Counted from the first letter of the stretch, positions 22,478 to 30,431 are shown. The stretch: DNA of 48,529 nucleotides from Chryseobacterium contaminans (GCF_001684955.1 NZ_MAYF01000113.1:1-48529); one strand, 5' to 3'. Made by a program: numbers and translations. The notes: generated from the sequence alone by a model not told the origin.

Positions 22478-24196
22478 ATGAACAAGACACTCTCAATAGG
22501 ACTCGCAGGTTTTTCTTTTACTATAGAAGAACACGCATATATAAAGCTCAGCGATTACCTGAACGCTCTGAGAAGCTCACTGGATGCTTCTGAAGCAGAT
22601 GAAGTAATGCATGACATAGAAATAAGAATGGTGGAGATCTTCAGGGACTCACTGGGAAAACGTGAAGTAATTAACGATACTGATGTAGAAAAAGTAATCG
22701 CACAGATCGGAACTCCTGAGAAAATTGAAGAACAGGAAGAAGCTTATTTTTCTGAAAAAAGCACCACTAAGAATACCAATACAGGCGGAAACTATACAGA
22801 CAAGAAACAATTATTCCGTGATCCTGAAAAGCAGAAAATTGCAGGAGTTTGTGCAGGCTTGGCACATTATGTAGGAATGGACATTACCGCTATGAGAATT
22901 ATCTGGGTAGTTGTTTTCCTAGTAATGATTCCTGCAGCAGGAAGCGCATTAGTAATCCTTCTGCTTTATCTGATCCTTTGGCTGGTACTTCCAAAAGCAC
23001 AAACCGCTTCAGATTTTCTGAAGATGCAGGGAAAGCCTATGAACTTCGACAATCTTAAGAATGAGTCTAATAAATTGGTACAGTTTGCCAATGAATCTAC
23101 TCAGAGGGTCGGAGAAATCTACAACGAAAACAAACCTTATATCAACAATGCAGGGAGTGGAATCTGGAACGTATTCAAATACATCATCGGAGCATTCTCA
23201 GTATTGATGGCAGTAGGAAGTATTATCGGAGTATTTGTATTATTTGCCCTTTTCGGGATGGATACAGATTTCCCTGGGGCCAATCAGATCAGGTTCTATA
23301 TGGATGACAATGGTCTGGATAAAGTACTGGCAGCCATTATGATTATAGGAAGTTTGATTCCTGCTATCCTTTTCAGCTTATTAAGCATTAAGATATTCTC
23401 TCCAAAAACAAAGCTGAGAAATCTAGGATGGGTAGTTGGCGGATTATTCCTTCTTCTGATCGGACTGGGAACGTATTTCGGAATCAGCATGGCTAAGAAA
23501 AACCTGATCTATAAAGGCAGCAAAGAGGATATTGAAAATGTAGCCATCAACACAACTTCTGACACAGTGTATGTAGATGTGAAACAGGTAAGCATTCCAC
23601 AAAGCTATAAAGCTTATGATGATGACATTTATTCTGATAAAAAATCAGTGTATGAAGAAGATTATATCTCTGTAGAAGTGACAAGAAAACCGGAAGTAAA
23701 AACCCCGTATCTAATCATCAAAAAAGAAGGAAACGGTTATAATTTCCCAATTCAGATGAATGTTCCTGTAGAGGTTGTAAATAACAAAGTAATGCTTCCT
23801 AACTACATTAAATATCCATATGACCACAGATTCAGAGATTACAGGGTGAATTATGAACTTGTAGTTCCTCAAAATGCCATCGTAATTCCTGTTAAGAAAG
23901 ACAGAATTGACTTTGATGGAGACCTGAACGGAGACGGCATGGATGACGATGACCAGAACGGAGATGAAAATCATAACGGAATCAGAATCGAAAAAAATAA
24001 GATTACAGTAAATGGTTCCAGCATAGAATACAATTCTGATGATAAAGATAGTGTTATCATTAATGGTAAAAAAGTTCCGAACAACCAGGCTAAGAAAGTT
24101 ATTGATTCCGTAGCATCTGATATCAAAAAGATCAACAAGGATGTGGACATCAAAATAAAAGACGGCAAAAACGAGATATCCATAAAAACTAAATAA
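22478..24196 (+). CDS. PspC-domain envelope-stress membrane protein
   Basis: The protein has 572 residues. The cytoplasmic N-terminal part (1-100) contains a helical segment with LDASEADEVMHDIEIRMVEI. The PspC domain spans about 108-170 (LFRDPEKQKIAGVCAGLAHY then the hydrophobic helix ending LYLILWLVLP). Further membrane helices lie at about 230-260, 280-305 and 315-335. The large C-terminal domain is hydrophilic and includes an acidic DxDG-rich stretch, DFDGDLNGDGMDDDDQNGD, near 473-492 that could bind Ca2+. It forms an operon with the PadR regulator. PspC proteins elsewhere sense inner-membrane stress. Confidence 0.87.
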   Translation: MNKTLSIGLAGFSFTIEEHAYIKLSDYLNALRSSLDASEADEVMHDIEIRMVEIFRDSLGKREVINDTDVEKVIAQIGTPEKIEEQEEAYFSEKSTTKNTNTGGNYTDKKQLFRDPEKQKIAGVCAGLAHYVGMDITAMRIIWVVVFLVMIPAAGSALVILLLYLILWLVLPKAQTASDFLKMQGKPMNFDNLKNESNKLVQFANESTQRVGEIYNENKPYINNAGSGIWNVFKYIIGAFSVLMAVGSIIGVFVLFALFGMDTDFPGANQIRFYMDDNGLDKVLAAIMIIGSLIPAILFSLLSIKIFSPKTKLRNLGWVVGGLFLLLIGLGTYFGISMAKKNLIYKGSKEDIENVAINTTSDTVYVDVKQVSIPQSYKAYDDDIYSDKKSVYEEDYISVEVTRKPEVKTPYLIIKKEGNGYNFPIQMNVPVEVVNNKVMLPNYIKYPYDHRFRDYRVNYELVVPQNAIVIPVKKDRIDFDGDLNGDGMDDDDQNGDENHNGIRIEKNKITVNGSSIEYNSDDKDSVIINGKKVPNNQAKKVIDSVASDIKKINKDVDIKIKDGKNEISIKTK

Positions 24197-24205
24197 TTAA
24201 CTACA

Positions 24206-24265
24206 GAGAGTGGTAGAAGGTGTGAATGGAAAGCAACCGTTTGAAATTCACACCATTCTTCTCTC
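24206..24265 (+). other. RNA hairpin after the PspC gene
   Basis: GAGAG and GGTGTGAAT on the 5' side pair with ATTCACACC and CTCTC on the 3' side, around a loop of about 20 nt. No U-run follows, so it is more likely a processing or stabilising structure than an intrinsic terminator. Confidence 0.5.
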
Positions 24266-24292
24266 AGAAAAGTGAAAAAAACTAATAATTAG

Positions 24293-24323
24293 TTCTCTAT
24301 GTGAAAAAATTGTTATAATTTCG
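24293..24323 (+). promoter_or_regulatory. Possible promoter of the 20-aa peptide gene
   Basis: TTC (24293-24295), a 20-nt spacer and TAATTTCG (24316-24323) resemble the consensus with one mismatch in each box. The predicted RNA starts near 24328. Confidence 0.4.
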
Positions 24324-24371
24324 TATAGTTAAAATTTAATAACCAACCAAACACTAAAAAACACTCTTATC

Positions 24372-24434
24372 ATGATACAATTTGCAATGGAATTCGTAAT
24401 GAAAATCGTAGATTTAATCAACGGTTTGTTTTAA
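24372..24434 (+). CDS. Small amphipathic peptide, 20 residues (not recognised)
   Basis: ATG at 24372 opens MIQFAMEFVMKIVDLINGLF and stops at TAA 24432-24434. The polar residues Q3, E7, K11, D14 and N17 recur every 3-4 positions, so a helix would have one narrow polar face and a broad hydrophobic face, as in membrane-active peptides such as staphylococcal phenol-soluble modulins. The ORF has promoter-like boxes upstream, an A-rich leader (typical of Bacteroidota translation starts) and a perfect terminator 27 nt beyond its stop. This makes a transcript of about 160 nt with nothing else in it. I do not know a family for it; function is open. Confidence 0.55.
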   Translation: MIQFAMEFVMKIVDLINGLF

Positions 24435-24460
24435 GAGCAATAATATTTCAATATATTTGT

Positions 24461-24493
24461 AAAAGTATAACCAATATTTGGTTATACTTTTTT
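24461..24493 (+). terminator. Intrinsic terminator of the small peptide transcript
   Basis: AAAAGTATAACCAA pairs perfectly with its complement across a 3-nt loop (14 bp), ending in TTTTTT. It insulates the acyltransferase gene that starts at 24513. Confidence 0.9.
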
Positions 24494-24512
24494 GTTTTTA
24501 ATCCAAGAATCT

Positions 24513-25097
24513 ATGAAAAAGCTGATAGGCAAACTGATGTTAAAATTATTAGGATGGAAAGTTGTTCTACAGGGCGATGTTAACGTCCTGAACCGATGTA
24601 TCCTGGTAGTAGCACCACATACCCACAATATGGAATACATTTTAGGAAACTTTGCCTACTGGTCCCTGAATAAACCTTTAAAAATTATCATTAAGGACGC
24701 CCACACCAAAGCGTGGTACGGAAGTGTTGTAAAAGGCCTTGGTGGGATTGGTATTGACAGAAGCCAGAAAAATGACCTGGTAAATTTTGTGGCCAATCAA
24801 TTTGCAAAGGAGGATTTCAGTCTTGTTATTACTCCGGAAGGAACAAGAAGCTGGGTTCCGAAGTGGAGAAAAGGATTCTATCACATGGCCTTGGCTGCAA
24901 AGGTTCCTATTGTATTAGCTGCAGGTGATTTCAAGAGAAAAATCGTTTACCTGGGCTATACTATTCCTTACGAAAGAATTGCATCTGTTCCGTTTGCTGA
25001 GATCATGCAGGAAATTCAGGATTATTATGTAAAAAACAATATTGTACCTAAAGTTCCGGCCAACTGGAATCCAAATATTATGGGTACGGGAGAATAA
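24513..25097 (+). CDS. 1-acylglycerol-3-phosphate acyltransferase-like (PlsC/LPLAT) protein
   Basis: The protein has 194 residues from MKKLIGKLMLKLLGWKV; a TTG start at 24492 would fall in the terminator. APHTHNMEYI aligns with the APHTSNWDF box of this LPLAT subgroup, so the catalytic H-X4-D reads H36-X4-E41, an unusual Asp-to-Glu change. The second motif TPEGTRSWVPKWRKGFYHMA (about 107-126) is intact. It should transfer an acyl chain to a lysophospholipid or a related acceptor at the inner membrane; the substrate is uncertain. It starts 20 nt after the small peptide's terminator and is followed 38 bp later by a hotdog thioesterase. Confidence 0.82.
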   Translation: MKKLIGKLMLKLLGWKVVLQGDVNVLNRCILVVAPHTHNMEYILGNFAYWSLNKPLKIIIKDAHTKAWYGSVVKGLGGIGIDRSQKNDLVNFVANQFAKEDFSLVITPEGTRSWVPKWRKGFYHMALAAKVPIVLAAGDFKRKIVYLGYTIPYERIASVPFAEIMQEIQDYYVKNNIVPKVPANWNPNIMGTGE

Positions 25098-25135
25098 TCT
25101 CATCATTTATCAATCATCTCTTATCTATTATAAAA

Positions 25136-25564
25136 ATGAAAGGTCAGACTAAAGAAAAAATATTAGCATTCATCAATAACTGGGGTGATGAAACCCTGGC
25201 AAAAGCAATGGAAATCAAATTCATTGATATCGATCTCGAAAATGAAACCCTTACCGCTACCATGCCGGTACTGCCAAGAACCCACCAGCCTTTCGGAATT
25301 ATGCACGGTGGAGCAAGCTGTGTATTAGCTGAAACATTGGGTTCAAGCCTGTCTAATATTTTCATTGACGGTGAGAAGTATTATGGTGTAGGAACCAATA
25401 TCAATTCTAATCACCTTAAAAGTAAAAAAGACGGAATAGTAACCGCTACTGCCCGATTCATCAGAAAAGGAAAAACAATGCATGTTTCCGAAATTGAGAT
25501 CAGGGATGAAAAAGGGACACTCATCAACCATACAACGATGACGAATAACATTATTCATAAATAA
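25136..25564 (+). CDS. Hotdog-fold thioesterase, PaaI/MenI type
   Basis: The protein has 142 residues. The hotdog helix with the catalytic acid is GIMHGGASCVLAETLGSSLS, in which HGG and the downstream Glu are the PaaI/EntH/MenI signature. In menaquinone synthesis MenI hydrolyses 1,4-dihydroxy-2-naphthoyl-CoA. That assignment is attractive because an isochorismate synthase-like gene lies on the same strand at 28891, with three unrelated genes between. Other acyl-CoA substrates remain possible. Confidence 0.8.
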   Translation: MKGQTKEKILAFINNWGDETLAKAMEIKFIDIDLENETLTATMPVLPRTHQPFGIMHGGASCVLAETLGSSLSNIFIDGEKYYGVGTNINSNHLKSKKDGIVTATARFIRKGKTMHVSEIEIRDEKGTLINHTTMTNNIIHK

Positions 25565-25588
25565 TAGGTTGAACATTCATAAAAAATT

Positions 25589-25618
25589 AAAAAGCTCAAA
25601 AAAATTTGGGCTTTTTTT
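25589..25618 (+). terminator. Intrinsic terminator after the thioesterase
   Basis: AAAAAGCTCAAA pairs with TTTGGGCTTTTT (one G-U pair) around an AAAA loop and runs into a T-tract. Confidence 0.8.
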
Positions 25619-25671
25619 ATACACTTTCTGCAACTATTTTATTTTCCTGCATCTTATAGAAAATAACAACC

Positions 25672-26724
25672 ATGAAAATTCAAATTCTAGCTTTTTTAAC
25701 AACCTTTTTACTCTGTATTTCCTGTAACAATGAGGATATTCCGTTAATTAAAAAAAATTCCTATGATGTTTATATTGGTGGGGTAGATAACAACAAAGCC
25801 TGCTACTGGAAAAATGGGCAGCAGATTTTTGTGCAGGGTGGAGAAAACCTGGTGGGAACACAAATTATTGTTGATAATAATGATGTCTATCTCTTTGGAA
25901 CCAATATCAAGGAACTGAATCCGAAACCTGCCTGGTATTTCTGGAAAAATGGAGTAAAACATAAAGTATCAGAGTATTTAAATACAGCGTCTGATAATGA
26001 TTTCTCCCTATACTCAACAATGACAGTTCATAACGGAGATATTTATTTTTTGGGGATGGCAACTAACCCCTCCTCTACATCTGTAATGGACAGATACCAT
26101 TATTGCTACTGGAAAAATGGAGTAAAAACAGTTCTGGAAACTTTAAGTGCTAAAATGGAAATCATTTTAAATAGCGGTACACACATCTTTAATAATGAGG
26201 TATATTCAGCTGTTCTCAAAGACACAACTTTATCTCCGATTCCTCACTGGGAACTGGGGTATTATAAAAACACAGCTTTTAACCTGCTTACCAATCCTAA
26301 TCATCACATTCCTCATGACCTTATTAAAGACCCTTCGAATCCATCACAATTATATTTAATCACTAAAACAAACACCTATCCCCTTCAACACATCTCATCC
26401 ATCAGAAACATTACTTCAGGAAATGATATACAGATTCCGGCTAATATTCTTCAAAGCAAGATTAATCAGGTATGTTTTGAAGGTTCTGATAAATATTATA
26501 TCGGTAAAGATTTTTATTACAAGAATAATACATTAGTACCAATGAATACTACTGGCGGATTCAATAATATAGGACAGTTCACCGTGAAAGATAATAATGT
26601 TTATTCAACGAGAACAAATGCTACAGCCACTTCAGTAAAGTTTTATATCAATGATGTAGAAACTCAAAGTTTGCCTGATATGACAAAAAGTGGCTTCAAT
26701 TCAATCTTTGTTGTAAAAAAATAA
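25672..26724 (+). CDS. Lipoprotein with repeated YWKNG motifs (beta-propeller-like)
   Basis: The lipoprotein has 350 residues; the signal peptide ends in ISC (lipidated Cys about residue 18). The body holds repeats of 45-55 residues marked by ACYWKNGQQ (about 44), WYFWKNGVK (about 88), CYWKNGVK (about 143) and weaker later copies. Each is followed by strand patterns such as DVYLFGT, GDIYFLG, NEVYSAV and NNVYSTR. This periodicity suggests a surface beta-propeller. The family is seen in Bacteroidota but no function is established. It stands alone between two terminators. Confidence 0.7.
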   Translation: MKIQILAFLTTFLLCISCNNEDIPLIKKNSYDVYIGGVDNNKACYWKNGQQIFVQGGENLVGTQIIVDNNDVYLFGTNIKELNPKPAWYFWKNGVKHKVSEYLNTASDNDFSLYSTMTVHNGDIYFLGMATNPSSTSVMDRYHYCYWKNGVKTVLETLSAKMEIILNSGTHIFNNEVYSAVLKDTTLSPIPHWELGYYKNTAFNLLTNPNHHIPHDLIKDPSNPSQLYLITKTNTYPLQHISSIRNITSGNDIQIPANILQSKINQVCFEGSDKYYIGKDFYYKNNTLVPMNTTGGFNNIGQFTVKDNNVYSTRTNATATSVKFYINDVETQSLPDMTKSGFNSIFVVKK

Positions 26725-26763
26725 CATAAGTAATGATAAAAATAAGTGATTGAAAAATCGCCC

Positions 26764-26804
26764 ATCATATTCCCTGAAAAACTTTGGGGAATATGATTTT
26801 TTTA
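26764..26804 (+). terminator. Intrinsic terminator after the YWKNG lipoprotein
   Basis: ATCATATTCCC pairs perfectly with GGGAATATGAT (11 bp), followed by seven T. Confidence 0.88.
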
Positions 26805-26868
26805 TTGTTAAAAATTATATCAGAGATAAAATATTATCTGCATTAATCACTAAAAATGAATTCAATTG

Positions 26869-27972
26869 ATGATAAAATCCAATGATTGGCAAAAAATCTA
26901 CAGGATGCACTCCCCAAAGCTCTTGGGGATTTGCCGTAGATATATACAGGATATACATACCGCAGAAGATATTCTTCAGGATAGTTTCATTACAGCCATC
27001 CAAAATATTCATCAACTCAAGGATGAAAAGATGCTTTTTGCATGGCTGAAAAAAATAGTGATCAACAATGCCTTACAATACCTACGAAAAAGCAATAAAG
27101 AAATTTTCATTGCAGATGATTTTTCTGAGCTCACTGATAAATCATTTGTAATGAATACTCCCGAAGAAAAAGCACATGTTCTAACCTATGATTTTACTCA
27201 GGAAGAACTTCTGTCTTCTATTGACAGTCTTCCCAATCATCATAAGCTGGTTTTTAATCTATACTTTATTGAAAACTATTCACATGCGGAAATTGCCAAC
27301 GAACTTGGAATTACAGTCAATACCTCAAAATCACATCTTTTAAGAGCAAAAAAAGCAGTACAGAACTACCTTCTCAATAAAGTACAGCCAGATACTCCTA
27401 AAAATAGAAAAAAGCTTACCCAGTTATTAGTTTTCTTTGGTTTCTGCAGCCTATTATGGGGGCAAACTTTCAGAAGTAAGTTTTCAGATTTTTCAGTACA
27501 TTCATCAAAAATATTGGAAATACCAAAGCAACTGACAGCTCAAAGCTATGCAGTTCCATCAGGTGCAGAATGTATTACAAAAAAAACTGGAATGATAATA
27601 ACCGGCAGTGCTATTTCCACAATTATTCTTGTATCCGCATTTATTTTTCAACTCAATTATAACAGTACATCCAAAAGTAACATTGTTTCTAGAAGTACAG
27701 AAGAAGAAAGAATACAGCCGGCAATTGAAGCTAAACCTCTTCATAGTTCTGTCGCAGATATAAGGCGGAATGGATCAAAGCAAAACGAACAGGCAATATC
27801 CGAAACAGACAATACAGTATTAAAAGAAATAAAAACTCCAGCGGAAGCAGCAGATCATATAAACAAAGGATATCACATTCCCATAAAGGATACTGTCAAA
27901 GAAGAGCCTCCCCAAAAAGTCATTATTGTAAAGAAAATCATACAGAGAGACACCATATATGTTGAAAGATAA
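26869..27972 (+). CDS. ECF-type sigma factor with hydrophobic C-terminal extension
   Basis: The protein has 367 residues from MIKSNDWQKIYRMH; the ORF could begin two bases-of-frame earlier at a TTG but the ATG is preferred. Region 2 lies at about 11-75 (CRRYIQDIHTAEDILQDSF, FAWLKKIVINNALQYLRK). Region 4 lies at about 113-165 (LPNHHKLVFNLYFIENYSHA, ITVNTSKSHLLRAKKAV). Unlike ordinary ECF factors (about 170-200 residues) it continues for 200 residues with hydrophobic segments at 184-198 (resembling a signal sequence, ending LWGQ) and 241-261, then a polar tail ending QRDTIYVER. This suggests a membrane-tethered sigma factor with built-in control. The next gene overlaps by 14 bp and shares the DTIYV motif. 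Confidence 0.8.
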   Translation: MIKSNDWQKIYRMHSPKLLGICRRYIQDIHTAEDILQDSFITAIQNIHQLKDEKMLFAWLKKIVINNALQYLRKSNKEIFIADDFSELTDKSFVMNTPEEKAHVLTYDFTQEELLSSIDSLPNHHKLVFNLYFIENYSHAEIANELGITVNTSKSHLLRAKKAVQNYLLNKVQPDTPKNRKKLTQLLVFFGFCSLLWGQTFRSKFSDFSVHSSKILEIPKQLTAQSYAVPSGAECITKKTGMIITGSAISTIILVSAFIFQLNYNSTSKSNIVSRSTEEERIQPAIEAKPLHSSVADIRRNGSKQNEQAISETDNTVLKEIKTPAEAADHINKGYHIPIKDTVKEEPPQKVIIVKKIIQRDTIYVER

Positions 27973-28867
27973 ACGGACATTCATTATGTTTTTAAGAAAT
28001 TTATTTTTTATATTTTTTCTGGCTATCATACAGATCTTTAATGCCCAAAGAAAAAAGGCAGATACAATATATGTTTATGAAAAGGTTATTATCTATGACA
28101 CTGTTTATCTGGAAAAAGCATTAAAAATACAACCCAAAGATCTTGTTGTTAAACCTTCATCAAATATAGAAGGAAACAGATTACATCTATCAGAGGCTAC
28201 AATTAAAAATGAAATCGAAAGAATAAAAATATTTACAACGAAAAAATTTCAATTTGGACTAGAGATTGGCGCTTGCTTAAAAGGCAGCAGCTGGGCGAAA
28301 GAACTCTCCAAAAGCAGTTCTCAATTAGGAATTAATGCCGGATTATGGATTTCAAAACCTATTATTGAGAAGTTTTCATTAATGCTCTCTGCTCATATAT
28401 ATCATTGGAATTCTACTTATGATCTGGATGCCAACAAAGAAGATACATGGTTGAACGGCTACTATTTTGCAGAAGGCTCGCAACCTTTACTCTTCCAGAA
28501 ATTTAATAATAAACATTTTGAATATGCTTTACAGCTGAAATTATTCTATCAATGGAAAAACTTTCAGCCATTCATTGGTATTTTAGCGAACAAAAACATC
28601 TATAAAATGCAGTTTTTAGTTCCTGAAAATATGGTCTTGAATAAATTAGATGACTTTAAATCTGACCAAACCAATCTGGGATTTTCAGTAGGAGTTCAAT
28701 ATAAAATATTAAAAAAAGCATTGTTATCACTGGAGTATCAGGAATATAAAATGAACAATGTTTCCTTAAAAAACAGCTCGTATAATTTTGACATCTTTAA
28801 GACTAATAATACCTTTGCAGAAAGGAAAATCAACTTCGGAATTTCCTATATTATTTCCGGCTGGTGA
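27959..28867 (+). CDS. Outer-membrane beta-barrel-like protein, partner of the sigma factor
   Basis: The ORF has 302 residues; starts at 27959 (overlapping the sigma gene by 14 bp) or 27986 are possible. A signal peptide FIFFLAIIQIFNAQ is followed by KADTIYVYEKVIIYDTVYLE, which echoes the sigma factor's C-terminal RDTIYVER. From about residue 95 to the end, alternating aromatic strands (FGLEIGACLK, LGINAGLWIS, LGFSVGVQYK, LLSLEYQEYK, INFGISYIISGW) and the terminal aromatic residue fit a small outer-membrane barrel. Function is unknown; coupling to the sigma gene suggests a cell-surface signalling pair (inference). Confidence 0.65.
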   Translation: MLKDKRTFIMFLRNLFFIFFLAIIQIFNAQRKKADTIYVYEKVIIYDTVYLEKALKIQPKDLVVKPSSNIEGNRLHLSEATIKNEIERIKIFTTKKFQFGLEIGACLKGSSWAKELSKSSSQLGINAGLWISKPIIEKFSLMLSAHIYHWNSTYDLDANKEDTWLNGYYFAEGSQPLLFQKFNNKHFEYALQLKLFYQWKNFQPFIGILANKNIYKMQFLVPENMVLNKLDDFKSDQTNLGFSVGVQYKILKKALLSLEYQEYKMNNVSLKNSSYNFDIFKTNNTFAERKINFGISYIISGW

Positions 28868-28890
28868 TTTTCAAAATCCGTTCATAACTC

Positions 28891-29859
28891 ATGATTTATT
28901 TCAAACTTCCCTTCAAAGAAGGATTGCACACTGTAGAGGAAACAACTGATAAAAACGCAGTCAATTTTCATTCTTATAACAGCCTGAACCAGATCAGCTT
29001 TAATGGAAACATCATCAAGGTTGATTCTACAGAGTGGAATGATATTTCGATCACTAATGAGCTATTTTTAAAGGACAAAACAAATTTTACAGCAGAAACT
29101 AAAGAGGAATATTGTAATACTTTACAACAGGTCATTGAGGTGATTAAAGAAAATAGCCTTCCCAAACTGGTGTATTCAAGAAGGAAAATCTTTACTGACT
29201 TCAATACAATTGATTATAAGGCTAGTTTTGATAATCTGTGTAAAGCTTATCCCAATGCTTTCAGATACCTGTTTAATGATGGCGAAAATACGTGGATGGG
29301 AGCCTTTTCCGAAGTATTAGGCAAGTTTAATAAAACTACGCATGAATTTGAAACTATGGCGCTGGCAGGAACGCTTCCCACTTCTGAAGAATGGACGAAA
29401 AAAGAGATTGAAGAGCAGAAACCGGTGACCACCTACATTCAGAATATCCTCAAAAATTATTCACACCAGGTTTTGCAATCTGAAACCTATGACCATGTTT
29501 CAGGAAATATCAAACATCTTCGTACCGATTTTAAAACTACTATAAAACCTGACGATCTTGACAGCCTGATCCAGGATCTCCACCCAACTCCTGCAGTCTG
29601 TGGCATTCCTAAAGACTTTTGCAATGAAAACATCAGGAAGTATGAAAAATTCCCCCGAGAATTTTATGCAGGCTATATCAAAGTAGAAACAGAAGAGAGC
29701 ATCCTTTATTTTGTAAATCTACGATGTGCAAGATTATATAAGGATTCTGTACACGTTTTTGTAGGTGGCGGAATTACTGCCCAGAGCAATCCGGAAAAGG
29801 AATGGACGGAAACAGAACTGAAGTCTGAAGCTATTTTAAAGAATCTGGCTGTTTCTTAG
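28891..29859 (+). CDS. Chorismate-binding enzyme, isochorismate synthase-like (MenF/EntC)
   Basis: The protein has 322 residues, short for the family because the N-terminal part is reduced, as is usual in Flavobacteriia. The chorismate-binding core is present: KLVYSRRKIF, TWMGAFSEVLGKF, TMALAGTLPT (the ALAGT motif), HLRTDF, HPTPAVCGIPK and FYAGYIKVE with the terminal VHVFVGGGITAQSNPEKEW. It converts chorismate to isochorismate, the first step of menaquinone synthesis. Other menaquinone genes are not in the window apart from a possible MenI-type thioesterase at 25136. A siderophore or salicylate role is less likely. Confidence 0.85.
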   Translation: MIYFKLPFKEGLHTVEETTDKNAVNFHSYNSLNQISFNGNIIKVDSTEWNDISITNELFLKDKTNFTAETKEEYCNTLQQVIEVIKENSLPKLVYSRRKIFTDFNTIDYKASFDNLCKAYPNAFRYLFNDGENTWMGAFSEVLGKFNKTTHEFETMALAGTLPTSEEWTKKEIEEQKPVTTYIQNILKNYSHQVLQSETYDHVSGNIKHLRTDFKTTIKPDDLDSLIQDLHPTPAVCGIPKDFCNENIRKYEKFPREFYAGYIKVETEESILYFVNLRCARLYKDSVHVFVGGGITAQSNPEKEWTETELKSEAILKNLAVS

Positions 29860-30117
29860 TAGATAAATTTTTAACCATAGATTAGCACAGATTTCACCGA
29901 TTTTTTGATATTATATTCAGAATAGCAAAAGGAAAGCTTAGTTTAGATTCTTTCAGAATGACAAATGAGATGGCTGTGAGACCATTTGTAAGATTCGTGT
30001 TTCAATATTAGGTTTTGGCTAAAGCCGATGGAATGTTTTATATTTATTTAGCTGGGCTAAAGCCCACCTCTATTGATGTTGATATACTAATGTATAATTG
30101 TTGTTTAGCTGCAATAC
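29860..30117. repeat. Spacer built from dispersed repeats
   Basis: No gene is visible. From left to right there is an AACCATAGATTAGCACAGATT element (29873 on), a TTTCAGAATGACAAATGA element (29950 on, also at 47863-47880) and a GGCTAAAGCC element (30012-30080) closely matching 2380-2455. Confidence 0.6.
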
Positions 30118-30171
30118 TTTTTACTTTTTACTTTTTACTTTTTACTTTTTACTTTTTACTTTTTACTTTTA
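30115..30171. repeat. Tandem heptamer repeat (TTTTTAC)n
   Basis: Seven perfect TTTTTAC copies run from 30118 to 30166, flanked by partial units. The tract lies between convergent genes, not in a promoter or reading frame of a recognisable gene. Confidence 0.9.
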
Positions 30172-30176
30172 TCCAT

Positions 30177-30205
30177 AAAAAAAACCTCCTTCAAAACGAA
30201 AGAGG
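30177..30205 (-). terminator. Intrinsic terminator of the MarC operon
   Basis: On the minus strand CCTCTTTC pairs with GAAGGAGG (one G-U) around GTTTT, followed by TTTTTTTT. Confidence 0.82.
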
Positions 30206-30228
30206 CTATATCTATATAAATATTTAAT

Positions 30229-30426
30229 TTACTTCTTTACACCGATTCGGCTCCAGGTATCCATTACAAAAAGCAGGATAAGACCTATTGCAGCAGCAGA
30301 TGCAGAAAATACAAACTTAATGTTGTCTTCATCTGCGATAAGGTCATTCTGCCAGTTGATAGCATATAAATTAATAGCGATGAAAACGATGAACAGTACT
30401 AAAAATACTTTATAAAACTTCTTCAT
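30229..30426 (-). CDS. Small two-helix membrane protein
   Basis: The protein has 65 residues with two hydrophobic helices (about 5-24 and 39-56), separated by NWQNDLIADEDNIK. I do not recognise the family; it resembles small proteins annotated only as hypothetical in related genomes. It lies 5 bp downstream of marC and ahead of a clear terminator, so the two form an operon. Confidence 0.7.
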   Translation of the reverse strand: MKKFYKVFLVLFIVFIAINLYAINWQNDLIADEDNIKFVFSASAAAIGLILLFVMDTWSRIGVKK

Positions 30427-30431
30427 AATTT

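Noticed and set aside
30115..30171. CRISPR array at the tandem repeat
   Set aside because: The units are seven bases with no spacers, and no cas gene is present in the window.
30015..30227. 70-codon ORF spanning the heptamer tract
   Set aside because: Composed of a dispersed repeat and the tandem heptamer; the repetitive FTFYFLL product is a by-product of the repeat.
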